Positions 9,467 to 20,700 of a stretch of DNA of 64,000 nt are shown here, piece after piece (position 1 is the stretch's first letter; each line of letters begins with the position of its first letter). The position numbers and the translations under genes were made by a program. Below the pieces are notes generated by a model that worked only from the letters and a program-made list of their open reading frames with translations, did no database searches and was not told where the DNA came from. The stretch is from Pseudomonadota bacterium. Lineage in GTDB: Bacteria; Pseudomonadota; Gammaproteobacteria; Nitrosococcales; Methylophagaceae. Location: assembly GCA_030576275.1 (NCBI GenBank), contig JALIBN010000029.1, forward strand, positions 1 to 64,000, written 5' to 3'.

Positions 9467-10849
9467 TTAGATCTTCACTAGCTTCATCTTAGCGACCAAT
9501 CCTAATCGTCCGGTTTTTACAGCGTTACGACGCAGTCCTTTAACCGGTGCAATAAAAAACACATCACCATTTTTGCCTAATAATTGTTGCTGAACGCCAA
9601 CGGATTTTGCAATTTTGGCATTAGCTTGTAAGTGGTGTAGTTCACCGTGAACGGGAATAGCACAGGCAGGTTTAACCCAATCGTACATTAATTTGAGCTC
9701 ATCTGCTGCCGGATGGCCCGAAGCATGAATCGGCAATACGCTATCATCAGCCGTAATCACCGTTAACTGCATCGCTTTTAGCCGTTCGATTAAAGTTTCT
9801 ACTGCCAGCTCATTACCTGGTATCAGTTTGGAGCTAAAAATGACCGTATCGCCTGGCTCCAATTGCAAGTCTCGGAAGGCATTCATGCTCAAGCGGTTAA
9901 GCGCGGTATGCGGTTCACCTTGACTGCCTGTTGCCACTAATAACACTGTATTAGCCGGTAAATAACTAAGGTGTTCTGAATCAACCAAGGTATTGCCGTA
10001 TTCCCACACGCTGGTTGCTCGAGCAGCAGATACCATATTGATCAGCGATCGTCCCAATAAACCAAGATGGCGATCCGTCTCTTGAGCAATTCTGGCAAGA
10101 GTATGTAAACGAGCTATATTACTACCAAAACACGTCACAACCACTCTGCCCTTGGCTTGTTCTATATGTTTTTTTAGCCCTTGATATAACTGCGACTCAC
10201 TTAAAGAATGTCCTTGTACATTGGCATTCGTCGAATCACAGACCATTACGTCAATGTTCTCGGCAGCCATCGCACGATAACGTTGTTCATCAAATCGCTC
10301 ACCTACTAAAGGCGATGGATCAAGCTTCCAATCGGCCGTATGAAAAACGCGTCCTGCTGGTGTGCTGATAATCAAAGCATAAGGATCGGGAATAGAATGC
10401 GTTAACCTAACCCACTCAACATCAAAGACGCCAATTTTTAGCTTATTACTTTTGTCGACGTCGATAATGTGTACGGGCACTTTTTTATCTAAACCCACTT
10501 CGACCAATTTACGTCTTAAAATTTCAGCAGTAAATGCCGTGGTGTAAATCGGACAACGTAATTGTTGCCATAAATACGGCACCGCGCCGACATGATCTTC
10601 ATGAGCATGGGTAATCACCAATCCGGCAAGCTGAGCACGACGATCAACAATAAATTGTGGATCAGCCATTTGCACATGATGCCGTGGCCCGCTAATTTCT
10701 TCGCCATCTAAATCGGTGTTTTGTTCAAACATGACCCCGCAATCGACCATCAACCACTGACCATCATGGCCATACAGGTTCATATTCATGCCAATTTCGC
10801 CGGTGCCGCCCAAGGGCAAGAACCAAAAGTCTTTTGAATCAGGAGTCAT
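9467..10849 (-). CDS. RNase J-type metallo-beta-lactamase/beta-CASP ribonuclease
   Basis: A 460-residue beta-CASP hydrolase. The zinc-binding HAHEDH motif is at 81-86, after an N-terminal LPLGGTGEIGMNMN that is characteristic of the RNase J group. Further motifs are HSIPDPYAL, HTADWK, CDSTNA and, late in the protein, HASGHPAADEL and PVHGELHHL. Such enzymes process or degrade RNA with 5'-exo- and endonuclease activity. It is about 100 residues shorter than Bacillus RNase J1 and seems to lack its C-terminal domain, as many proteobacterial homologues do. The gene follows the DUF853 ATPase by 27 bp and is probably co-transcribed with it. Confidence 0.87.
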   Translation of the reverse strand: MTPDSKDFWFLPLGGTGEIGMNMNLYGHDGQWLMVDCGVMFEQNTDLDGEEISGPRHHVQMADPQFIVDRRAQLAGLVITHAHEDHVGAVPYLWQQLRCPIYTTAFTAEILRRKLVEVGLDKKVPVHIIDVDKSNKLKIGVFDVEWVRLTHSIPDPYALIISTPAGRVFHTADWKLDPSPLVGERFDEQRYRAMAAENIDVMVCDSTNANVQGHSLSESQLYQGLKKHIEQAKGRVVVTCFGSNIARLHTLARIAQETDRHLGLLGRSLINMVSAARATSVWEYGNTLVDSEHLSYLPANTVLLVATGSQGEPHTALNRLSMNAFRDLQLEPGDTVIFSSKLIPGNELAVETLIERLKAMQLTVITADDSVLPIHASGHPAADELKLMYDWVKPACAIPVHGELHHLQANAKIAKSVGVQQQLLGKNGDVFFIAPVKGLRRNAVKTGRLGLVAKMKLVKI

Positions 10850-10876
10850 CTTATTCCTAAAATACGGTACTAAATC

Positions 10877-12358
10877 TTATTTACTACCTAATAAAGAACC
10901 TAAGATACCACGGACTAGCCGCCCGCCAATTTGCGTACCAATTGAACGCATGGCACTTTTGAAAAAAGCTTCCATGGCTGTTTCACGTTGCCGACTAACT
11001 GCTTTTGGTTTTTCAGCTTTTGCCTGTTCTTTAGCTTGGGAAATAGTGATTTGATCCGCTTGCTGTTGTTTAGCTATGTCTTCGGCGCGTTGGGTTAAAA
11101 TCTCATAGGCAGATTCTCTATCTATAGTTTTTTCATAAACGCCTGCAACCAGTGAATTAGCCATCAGTAACATACGTTGACTGTCGTTAATCGGCCCAAT
11201 TTGGCTTTTAGGCGGTTTAATCATCGTGCGTTGAACGATTTGTGGTCGACCTTTTTCGTCCAATAATGAAACTAATGCTTCCCCAACACCTAGCTCAGTA
11301 ATCACTTGTTCGGTATCTAACTCAGGATTATCACGGAAGGTTTGCGCTGCAGCACGAACAGCTTTTTGATCACGTGCGGTATAAGCACGTAAAGCATGTT
11401 GAATTCGGTTACCTAATTGAGCCAACACACTATCAGGAATATCTGTCGGATTTTGGGTGACAAAATACACCCCGACGCCTTTCGAACGAATCAAGCGCAC
11501 CACTTGTTCAACTTTATCCAATAACACTTGTGGTGCATCTTTAAAGATTAAATGGGCTTCATCAAAAAATAATACTAATTTTGGTTTATCTGGATCGCCT
11601 ACTTCTGGAAGTTGCTCAAATAACTCTGCCATCAACCACAACAAAAACGTGCTGTATAACTGTGGTGAATTCATCAAGGTATTGGCCGCCAGCATATTGA
11701 TTACACCTTTGCCTTCGGCATCGGTTTGCATGAGATCATCAAGATTTAACACTGGCTCAGCAAATAACTGGTCGCCACCTTGATCTTCCAAAGTAATCAA
11801 GCGACGTTGAATCGCCCCCACACTAGCTGCAGAAACATTGCCATATATAGTTCGAAATTCAGCTGCACTGTCAGCTACAAATTTAAGCATGGCGCGTAAA
11901 TCTTTCAGATCCAGCAATAACCAGCCATTGTCATCAGTGACTCTAAACACCAAAGACAACACACCTTCTTGGGTATCGTTAAGATTGAGTAAACGAGACA
12001 TCAACAAGGGACCCATATCAGAAATCGTCGTTCTAACAGGGTGGCCTTGCTTGCCAAAAACATCCCAAAATGTGGCGGGGAAACCTTGGAATTTAAAATC
12101 ATCCAAATGCATTAGAGTAACCCGTTCGGCTACTTTAGGATGTTCTTTACCAGGTTGTGTTACACCTGATACATCGCCCTTAATATCGGCCAAAAACACC
12201 GGCACACCCATTTCACTAAAACCCTCTGCCAAACCCTGCATGGTGATCGTTTTTCCTGTGCCTGTAGCGCCAGCAATCAAACCATGTCGATTGGTCATTT
12301 TGGGTAATAATGAGATTGCAAGGGCACCCGCTTGCCCTATGAAAATGCTTTCTGACAT
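10877..12358 (-). CDS. HerA-like DUF853 P-loop ATPase (YjgR family)
   Basis: A 493-residue ATPase of the DUF853 / YjgR family, related to the HerA-FtsK helicases. Walker A GATGTGKT is at 30-37 and a Walker B FFDEAHLIF lies near residue 268. The arginine-rich region around QNPTDIPDSVLAQLGNR fits the HerA fold. The exact function of the family is not established; DNA translocation is inference. The C-terminal 100 residues are low-complexity (K, A, Q, E) and end in a glycine-rich stretch. It lies 85 bp downstream of recD and directly upstream of the RNase J-type gene, in a block devoted to nucleic-acid end processing. Confidence 0.85.
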   Translation of the reverse strand: MSESIFIGQAGALAISLLPKMTNRHGLIAGATGTGKTITMQGLAEGFSEMGVPVFLADIKGDVSGVTQPGKEHPKVAERVTLMHLDDFKFQGFPATFWDVFGKQGHPVRTTISDMGPLLMSRLLNLNDTQEGVLSLVFRVTDDNGWLLLDLKDLRAMLKFVADSAAEFRTIYGNVSAASVGAIQRRLITLEDQGGDQLFAEPVLNLDDLMQTDAEGKGVINMLAANTLMNSPQLYSTFLLWLMAELFEQLPEVGDPDKPKLVLFFDEAHLIFKDAPQVLLDKVEQVVRLIRSKGVGVYFVTQNPTDIPDSVLAQLGNRIQHALRAYTARDQKAVRAAAQTFRDNPELDTEQVITELGVGEALVSLLDEKGRPQIVQRTMIKPPKSQIGPINDSQRMLLMANSLVAGVYEKTIDRESAYEILTQRAEDIAKQQQADQITISQAKEQAKAEKPKAVSRQRETAMEAFFKSAMRSIGTQIGGRLVRGILGSLLGSK

Positions 12359-12443
12359 GCTGATCCCTTAATTAACACTCAAAATATGGATAATATAAAT
12401 TCTTAGTACTTTAGTTTACTTTCACAGCTACAATAAATCAGCA

Positions 12444-14174
12444 TCATTCCATTAATAATTTTGCCAATCCAGTTTCTCGCCGATGCTGAGTTTGAACAGT
12501 TTTAGCTAGCATCATTTCTGAGCACAGCAGTGAAATATGATTTTTAGCTCTCGTTATCGCGGTATAAAGTAATTCACGATTTAATAAGGGGCTGTCCTCT
12601 TCTGGTAATAACACGGTCACCTTATCGAACTCTGAACCTTGGCTTTTGTGTATGGTGATAGCAAAGGCCGTTTCATGAGCTGGAAGTCGAGATATATCTA
12701 CCCAACGGATAGACTGTTCACTCCTAAAACAGGCACGAAGTACGCCTTTTTGATCATGCAAAATCAAGCCGGTATCACCATTAAATAAACGCTGACGATA
12801 ATCATTTTTAGTCACCATAATCGGTCGACCATTATAAAAACCTTGATAGGTTTTCCAGCCATTTTTTTGTAATTGACGTTCAATTAATTCATTCACAGCG
12901 GCTACTGATTGTGGCCCTTGTTTTAAGGCGCTTAATACTCGGTATTGTTCAAACAACACTAAACAATTTTGGGCATCGTCATTATTACTCGTAACAGCAT
13001 CAAAATAAGGCTGATAATTAGCCGCGACATGACGTTGAATACTAGCCGCATCAAGTTGCTGTTGCCACAAATTCGGTTTAGCGGAATCAATCACTTGATG
13101 GACAGATGGAACAGCACCCGACTGTACCGCTTTTGCTAAGCGGCCAATTTCACTTTTATGATCAAAACGATAACTATGTTGCAGTAACACTAGGCTATCA
13201 GTGAGTATTGACGATTGTTCTGATGAGTTAGTCACCGTCATATTTGTAAATTTTTCTATTGCCAGAGAAAACGCCAGAGAAAACTGTGGTGCTTGGTCAC
13301 ATAAATTAGCCAACACGGCACCCGATTCTACTGATGCCAATTGCTGACTATCACCGAGCATTATAATTCGCGTTTTTTCCGGCAAGGCATTTAATAATTT
13401 AGCCATTAAACTGATATCAATCATTGACGCTTCATCAACAATTAACACATCGAGCGCTAATGGATTTTGTGGGTTATAACGGCCTTTATCATTGTCGGCG
13501 GTAATACCTAATAGGCGATGAACCGTTTTGGCTTCTAGTGTTGATTTAGCACTTTCACTGACTGCTTGTTGCAAACGTGCAGCCGCCTTACCGGTCGGTG
13601 CGACTAGGCCAATACTGAGTTGCTCATCTTGCCTGTATAACATTTGTAACAGACGCAAGACAATGGTGGTTTTACCGGTACCGGGGCCACCAGAAATAAC
13701 GCTGAATTGGCGCGTTAATGCCATCAATACTGCAATTTTTTGCCAATCGATTCCGTCATTAGCGCTTTGCCATTCAGTAAAATCTTGTTGCAAGACATCA
13801 GGCTTAAGCACGGCTATTGATTGACAGCGTTGGCGTATTGCTCTGGCGACATGTTGTTCATCTGACCAATGGCGATATAAATATAGCAAGCCCTCATCTG
13901 TTAAAATCAATGGTTTATAATCACCGGCTGCACCGACAACACGACTCGCTTCAAGCCTTGCTAACAATTCTGTTGTACTGTCACAGTTGACAATACTTTG
14001 ACGTATCACTTGCGCTAAATTCAGGCAGACATGGCCTTGCGAAACCGCATCGCTTAACAAAGCAGCAATGGTAGGAACAAGTTCATCATTGCCTTGATTA
14101 ACCCGATCGATAAACCTTGCAAACTGACAAGCCAGCTCACTAAAGCCCGCTTGTCTTAATATAAGATCATTCAT
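12444..14174 (-). CDS. recD: RecD, exodeoxyribonuclease V alpha subunit
   Basis: The fast 5'-3' helicase motor of RecBCD. Walker A GGPGTGKT is at 162-169, the DEAS Walker B is in LDVLIVDEASMID, and the C-terminal motif VI region AITIHKSQGSEFDKV is intact. Its 576 residues are slightly short of the E. coli protein (608) but complete in motifs. The start overlaps the end of recB by eight bases, indicating coupled translation in recC-recB-recD. Confidence 0.94.
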   Translation of the reverse strand: MNDLILRQAGFSELACQFARFIDRVNQGNDELVPTIAALLSDAVSQGHVCLNLAQVIRQSIVNCDSTTELLARLEASRVVGAAGDYKPLILTDEGLLYLYRHWSDEQHVARAIRQRCQSIAVLKPDVLQQDFTEWQSANDGIDWQKIAVLMALTRQFSVISGGPGTGKTTIVLRLLQMLYRQDEQLSIGLVAPTGKAAARLQQAVSESAKSTLEAKTVHRLLGITADNDKGRYNPQNPLALDVLIVDEASMIDISLMAKLLNALPEKTRIIMLGDSQQLASVESGAVLANLCDQAPQFSLAFSLAIEKFTNMTVTNSSEQSSILTDSLVLLQHSYRFDHKSEIGRLAKAVQSGAVPSVHQVIDSAKPNLWQQQLDAASIQRHVAANYQPYFDAVTSNNDDAQNCLVLFEQYRVLSALKQGPQSVAAVNELIERQLQKNGWKTYQGFYNGRPIMVTKNDYRQRLFNGDTGLILHDQKGVLRACFRSEQSIRWVDISRLPAHETAFAITIHKSQGSEFDKVTVLLPEEDSPLLNRELLYTAITRAKNHISLLCSEMMLAKTVQTQHRRETGLAKLLME

Positions 14175-17100
14175 CGCTTACTCCCTGTAAACAACGATCC
14201 AAGCCATCGAGTAACTCAATGTCAGGCTTATCATAAAAAATGCCGGCACCCTTCCAGTCTGATTTCATGCCGCGAATAAACAAATAATAAACACCGCCAA
14301 GATGGTGCTCGGGATCATAATCAGCTATACGTAATTGTAAGTATCGATGTAAGGCAAGGCTATAAATCAAGTATTGCAGCGGATAATCATGAGCTATCAT
14401 CGCGTTATCAAGCTGTTCCGATTGATAATCAGCCTCATCATTACCCAAGTGATTAGATTTATAATCGACAATATAAAAACGGCCTTCGTGTTCAAATACC
14501 AAATCGATAAAGCCTTTCATAAAGCCGGTTAAATCATAAAACTTCAAACGATTGATTACTGCTCTCAACGGCGAATTGTCAGCCAATAAGGGCAACAAAT
14601 TGCGTTTAAGTTTTGCTACGGATAAATCGACAACTGGAAAGTAAAATGCTAATTCATCTAAGCGCTGTCCTTGCGTTAATTGACCTAGATGTAAACCATC
14701 ATCAGCAAGTGGCGTAGCCAATACCTCACCCAGCCATTGGCAAGCAACCGTCACCCATTTTTCATCAAAACCAAATTGCAATAAAGTACGTGTGACCAAT
14801 TTTTGCATCGCCTCATCATCTTGGCTATTGAAATCCCAATATTCAAACAAAGCGTGTAAACAGGTTCCCGCTTGAGCACCTCGTGGAAATGAAAAACGAT
14901 CTGATATCGAACGCACAACTGGCTGAACGGTTAGTGCTTCCGGTGATGTTTGAGCATCATAATCAGGTAATTCTGCATCATGGCCTTTTGTTAAGGCACT
15001 AAAACTTCCGATGCGCCATGGCCGCTGAATATGACCTGCAAAGGTTCTGGGCGTCAACGCATGGCCTTTATCGCTAGCGGCGTCATAGTGCACGACGTCT
15101 TGTTCAATGATCGTTCGTAGAGATACCTTGCCCGCACTGGTATCAGCCCATTCCGTTAAGTCAGCAAACATGCTTGGACTATCCATTGCATTCAATGTCG
15201 GATGCAATAAACTAAACAGTGCTGAATTGTTAACATGTTTGCCGTCTTTTTGGCCTTTGGCACAGCCCCAAATAAGTACGCAACGTTCACGAGCTCGGGT
15301 TAATGCCACATAAAGTAATCGTAAATCTTCGGCACGTTCTTCAACTATTACCCCCACCGACGCATGACTTAATTCTGGCTCTGAAAATGCTGCACAGGCT
15401 TGTTTTGATTCATCATCTTTATGAAAACTAATCACCGCATCATCGGCTGAGCGTAAATTAGCATCCCAAAGAAAAGGACAAAAAACGATGGGATATTCCA
15501 GCCCCTTACTTTTATGAATGGTAATAATTTTGACTAATTGCTCATCACTTTCTAAGCGTAATTGTGCTGCTTCATCGTTGCTTTCTGCCGATTGTATATG
15601 GGTTTTCAACCAATGTAATATCGCTTCTATGCTGTCATTTTGATGGCGAAACTGGGCTTGAATAAGTTCAGCTAAATGATTTAAGTTAGTCAATTTTCGC
15701 TCGCCATCAGCCAGACTCAATAAACGTTGCTGAGCAGCAACAGATACCAATAATTGACGAAACACTCGCATAAAGCCATGTTTTAACCACACTTGGTGCA
15801 GATCATAAAAGAAATCAAGCTGGACATTCCACTGTGCTTCATCGTCTTTTAGTTGGTAAAGTTCACTGGCATTAAAGTTCCATAATTGCGTTGCTAATGC
15901 CGCTATTACACGTTGCTCATTATTAGGCTCGCTAACCGCTCGCAACACCCGCTCTAATAACAGTGCTTCACCTGAGGTAAAGACGTTATCACGACCTTGT
16001 TGTACGCTATTAACACCGCGCTGTTGTAGACACTGTTGCACGGCATTTGCTTGGCGATGATTACGCACTAATACCGCAATATCACCGCCGGTTAGCTGAC
16101 GTGTTTGTTTGATTTTCTCATCAAATAACATGGCGTCGCCGACATAGGAACGGTTCAATAACTGGGCAATTTCATCGGCGGTAACCGTGGCAGACATTGC
16201 GGTTAGATCAGCTTTTGACATCGGTTTTGCAGTATCACCTGCCCATAAAATTTGTAATGCCGCCGGATCACTATTTTTCACATCTAAGGCAGGGGTCTGA
16301 TCTCGCGAAGCACCAACAGCGTGAAAAGGAATATCTTTATAAATAAAGGGATTGGCATGGCGTTTAAATAAGCCATTCACTGCTGATACTAAATCAGGAT
16401 GTGAGCGCCAATTTGTCTCCAAAGTGTATTCTTTATTAGCCCGTGATTTAGCTTTCAGATAGGTGAATATGTCGGCGCCACGAAAGCTATATATCGCTTG
16501 TTTAGGATCGCCCACTAAGAATGTAGGTAAACCACTATCGGCGTAAATACGTCTAAAGCTGGCATATTGCACAGGGTCAGTATCTTGAAACTCATCAATC
16601 AGTGCGGCTTGATATTGCTTACGTAATTCCTCAACCAGCCAATCACCTCGTTGTCCATTTAATGCCTGGTCAAGATTAATTAATAAATCATCATAAGATT
16701 GCACTTGTTGCTGTAATTTTTGTTCTGGTAATGATTCACGCAAAAATTCTAATAAATTCACTCGTAATTGTTGCAATTGTAATGCTCGAGCTTGCTGTAG
16801 TTGTTGATGGTGTTCTATCAACAATTCGCATTCTGCCCAGAAACATAAACTTGGTAATGATTGGCCATCATGCAAGGCTAAATGCAATCTGTCAGGGGTA
16901 AAACGATCAAACTGCTCAAACAATTTCTTTGGCATAGTAGGTTGCTTCAGTAAGTCCTCCAGCATCAACAACCAGTTTTTGACCCAATCCGCCCGATAAT
17001 TTTTGGCCTTCAACACCTTTTTATCATTCAATGTTGTGATAACTGCAAGCTGCTCGTTTTCCCATATCAACTTAACATGTGAGAACTGAGCTTCTAATTG

Positions 17101-17724
17101 CTCACTACAGCGTAATGCATCCATTTTCAGTACAGGTAAATTCTGCACGTAGGGTTTACCTACCAAATTACGAATTGAACGTAATAAGGTCTCGGGTGTT
17201 TCATTTTTAGTTAATAAATATTCTACGAGGTCTTTATCCGCCATCATAACTTCACGTCGCCAAAAATCATCAGTAGCCGATTGCAATAAATCTAGATCAT
17301 CACCGATAAGTTCGAGTTCAAAACGTAAACCACTTTCAAAAGCAAAATCAGCCAACACGCGCTGACAAAAACCATGAATGGTGAAAATGGCCGCCTCATC
17401 AAAGCTTTGAATTGCCGAAATTAATTTATAACTTGCGGTGCGAATCGCCTCAGCGTCAACAATGTCAGCCAACATGTCACGTTGATAGGCAGGAGATAAC
17501 AATGCATCGCGGGCATCGACTAGCTTCTGTCTCAAACGATCACGTAACTCTTCGGTAGCCGCACGGGTATACGTCACGACTAAGATCTGCGAAACAGCTA
17601 AGTCTTTTTCAAGAATAAGTCGTAAATACAACTCCGCTAAGGTATAAGTTTTTCCTGTGCCAGCACTCGCTTCTATAAGATTTAAACCAGCTAACGGCAC
17701 CGATTTAGCATCGAAGGCACTCAT
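14167..17724 (-). CDS. recB: RecB, exodeoxyribonuclease V beta subunit
   Basis: A 1185-residue 3'-5' helicase-nuclease of the RecBCD complex, which processes double-strand breaks and loads RecA. The UvrD-like helicase part starts with Walker A EASAGTGKT at 18-26. It includes DEFQDTDPVQY, VGDPKQAIYSFRGAD and ITIHKSKGLEYPIVF. The C-terminal nuclease domain has the catalytic IDLVF...YIVDYKSNHLG pattern that binds magnesium. It overlaps recC by four bases (ATGA) and recD by eight. ptrA, which separates recC and recB in E. coli, is absent, as in many relatives. Confidence 0.96.
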   Translation of the reverse strand: MSAFDAKSVPLAGLNLIEASAGTGKTYTLAELYLRLILEKDLAVSQILVVTYTRAATEELRDRLRQKLVDARDALLSPAYQRDMLADIVDAEAIRTASYKLISAIQSFDEAAIFTIHGFCQRVLADFAFESGLRFELELIGDDLDLLQSATDDFWRREVMMADKDLVEYLLTKNETPETLLRSIRNLVGKPYVQNLPVLKMDALRCSEQLEAQFSHVKLIWENEQLAVITTLNDKKVLKAKNYRADWVKNWLLMLEDLLKQPTMPKKLFEQFDRFTPDRLHLALHDGQSLPSLCFWAECELLIEHHQQLQQARALQLQQLRVNLLEFLRESLPEQKLQQQVQSYDDLLINLDQALNGQRGDWLVEELRKQYQAALIDEFQDTDPVQYASFRRIYADSGLPTFLVGDPKQAIYSFRGADIFTYLKAKSRANKEYTLETNWRSHPDLVSAVNGLFKRHANPFIYKDIPFHAVGASRDQTPALDVKNSDPAALQILWAGDTAKPMSKADLTAMSATVTADEIAQLLNRSYVGDAMLFDEKIKQTRQLTGGDIAVLVRNHRQANAVQQCLQQRGVNSVQQGRDNVFTSGEALLLERVLRAVSEPNNEQRVIAALATQLWNFNASELYQLKDDEAQWNVQLDFFYDLHQVWLKHGFMRVFRQLLVSVAAQQRLLSLADGERKLTNLNHLAELIQAQFRHQNDSIEAILHWLKTHIQSAESNDEAAQLRLESDEQLVKIITIHKSKGLEYPIVFCPFLWDANLRSADDAVISFHKDDESKQACAAFSEPELSHASVGVIVEERAEDLRLLYVALTRARERCVLIWGCAKGQKDGKHVNNSALFSLLHPTLNAMDSPSMFADLTEWADTSAGKVSLRTIIEQDVVHYDAASDKGHALTPRTFAGHIQRPWRIGSFSALTKGHDAELPDYDAQTSPEALTVQPVVRSISDRFSFPRGAQAGTCLHALFEYWDFNSQDDEAMQKLVTRTLLQFGFDEKWVTVACQWLGEVLATPLADDGLHLGQLTQGQRLDELAFYFPVVDLSVAKLKRNLLPLLADNSPLRAVINRLKFYDLTGFMKGFIDLVFEHEGRFYIVDYKSNHLGNDEADYQSEQLDNAMIAHDYPLQYLIYSLALHRYLQLRIADYDPEHHLGGVYYLFIRGMKSDWKGAGIFYDKPDIELLDGLDRCLQGVSDE

Positions 17725-20700
17725 AACTTTCCACCCACTAAATGTGCGACTAGTGGTTCATACACCGCCAAGCTTATTGCTTCAAACTGCTCAGCTAAGA
17801 CGGGTTGCAAGGCATAGAGCTGTTGATAATAAACATCTTGTGCTTCGCCAGTGATGAACTGGTTGCCCTCCCAGGCATTCCTGATAGCAGAATCCGTTTT
17901 ATTACCTTTGAAGTGAGCTTGGGCAAAAGCAAAACTGGTATTAGGAAACAGACTTAAAGGTTCGTGCAGGCCTTGCCAATACGCGTTTAATAAGTCGTGC
18001 AATATCGCTTTGGCCTCTGGTACGGCTTGAAAGTGATAATCATTATTTTCCGTGATTAAACGGCTTTCACAAACCACAGATTTAGGCTTCAAACAATTTA
18101 ATAGCAAATGACGTAACCACGCGTTAAGCACATGGCTACCTTTGGTCTTACCCATTCGATAATTAAATAAACCGTCCGCAGAGAGGTCATCTAATTGCCC
18201 TAGTAAACTAAAATCAGCAATGTCTATTTCAAAGCGTAGCGGCGTCAGAAACTCAGAGGGGTAGTCTGCTAATAATTTGTCGGCAAACTCTTCAACTTTT
18301 TCAGCTTGAGACTTAAATACCTGCTCACCAACATAACCCTGAGGCAAGATGCCGGTGGCCTTAATCAACGGCAAAGCATCGTTCGGGTTTTTATCATCTA
18401 GGCGATAGGCCAGTAATTGCTGACGTATCGACCAAGCTTGCAAACCCTCTAAGGCAAAAGGTTCACGGGTTTCTAGTTCCTCATCGTCCGTTTCTAAACG
18501 TAGGCCCAAACGTTCTTGTAATAAAAACCTAGCTGGATGATGAAAAAAATTCAGTAATTGATTAAAGCTAATATTTTTCGCTGAAACGTCAGCTTCAGGT
18601 AAGCCATTTACAAACCAACCTGTCGTAAAACTAGCGTCTTTCTTATCGGGTGGACAATGCGCTTTCACATAGCTGAATAAGGTCTCATCTTTTTGATCAA
18701 AATAACGTCGACTAAAAGCCTGCAAGGGATGTTGGGTTAATACTTGCTGCCAAATATCACCAGCATCCATTGTTTCAAAACTTTGTCGTAATACATCACG
18801 CAAATCACTGACCAAGACTGAAGGAGGAATCGGCGCATTATCAGCAATGCTGGCGCCGACATAACTAATATAAAGATGTGACTGTGCCGATAACACCGAC
18901 TCTAAAAATAAATAACGGTCATCATCACGCCGCGATCTATCGCCTTTTCTGAAGTCTTTAGATAATAAATCAAAACCTTGTGTTGGTTGGCGACGTGGAA
19001 AACTAGCATCATTCATCCCGATTAAACAGACCACAGGAAAAGGAATACTTCGCATTGGCACCATGCCGCAAAATGTAACTCCGTGACCCATAAAACGAGA
19101 TAATGTTTGGTTAGTATCCAAGTGACCTTTGAGCCACTCTTTCACTAAATTGATTTTCATGCCCTGTTCAAACTTTGCCAGTTGTGTTGTTTCAACTAAT
19201 GCGTCTAATGATTTCCGAATCAACAATAACTCAGCGTCATCATCACCTTGCTCGGTAGTGGCTACAAAGAAATCATCTAAAACGGCTAATAGCTGTTCCT
19301 GCCATTTAGCGGCATTAAACTCACCCTTTAATAGTTGACGACAGCGATCTAACTTATCGACAAAAGCACAGAGTTGCGCCATTATTTCTGCACGTTCACC
19401 ACTGATACCATCAAAGCCTAATTTACCTTCAAATAAGCCCCAATCCTTACCATCGGTATCCAGAGGCAAAGCATAACCTAATAGCAAACGGTCTAAACCA
19501 GCACGCCAAGTATTGGCTTCAATTTCTGGCAAACCTAATGTCGTTTTATCCTCAGCTGATAAACCCCAGCGCGTGTGTGTTTCACGGATCCAAAATCGAA
19601 TTACTACCAGTTGTTCTTCATGTAATGAGAAGCGTTTTTGTATGGCAGGACAATCAAGCAAGGTCATGATGGTTTCAACATCAAAGCGTGATTGTGGCAA
19701 AGCCAATAGACTATTAAATGCCGATAACACGGGGCTTTGTTGTTGAACGCCACCATCCGCAATTCCGTAAGGTATTGCGTGTTCTGCTTCTGCACAACCA
19801 AATACAGCATCGATCCACGGCGTATAAAGTTCGATGTCCGGGGTCATCACTACAATCTCAGTCGGCGATAAATCTGGATGGCGTTCAAATAAGGCTAATA
19901 ACTGGTCATGCAATACTTCGATCTCACGCATCGCACTATGGCAAGCATGGATCATAATGGAATCATCATCTTCGGCAATTGTTCTCCGTAGTTGCTCTTG
20001 CTCATCTGTTATGTCAGTTAACGTGTAAATATCTTGTTGTAACAGACCCAACATATCCTCATTTTCGGGTGGCATGAACAGTGATTCTTCTTCTGGCTGA
20101 TAGCTTTGCAATTGATCGAAAAATTCTTGGCCTTGTTTACCTAAACTGGCCAATAATGGGTGTCCGCTGACTAAATAATCAGCTTGCTCTGGTGACTCAA
20201 TCAATCGCTTGTTTTGTGTTTTTTGATCGACCAAATCACCCCAATACTCCTCACTAGGTGATAAAAAGTACAAGGTCACGTCACAGTGTTCGGCCATCAG
20301 CTTAAATAAATCTAGATAAACCGGTGGCAACGCAGAAATACCAAAAATAGCCATCCGTGATGGTAATTGTTTGGGCCGTTCGTCGATAGTAGATAAATAG
20401 TAATGTAACTGAACTAATAAATTGGCGCGATGCATCGGTTTGCTATCGCCTTCAATTAGGCGTTGCCATAGCATAGCTTGCCAATGTGGTTTAGCGCCCT
20501 CTTCCCATGCTTGAATCCAGTCCGGACGATACATTAAATATTGATCGAAAGTATCGGCAATACGATTTGCTAAAGCATAATTTTTAAGCGGGTCATCAAC
20601 TTGCCCAAGGTAGGCATCAATTGCCTCAAACCCAGATTGTTTTCGACATTCAGGTAATATCAACAACAAGCGCCACGTCATCACATCGGTCGAAAAGGCA

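Noticed and set aside
11838-12371. A 177-residue plus-strand frame opposite the DUF853 ATPase gene
   Set aside because: It lies entirely antisense to a well-supported gene, has no family-like motifs or ribosome site, and its composition fits a shadow frame.
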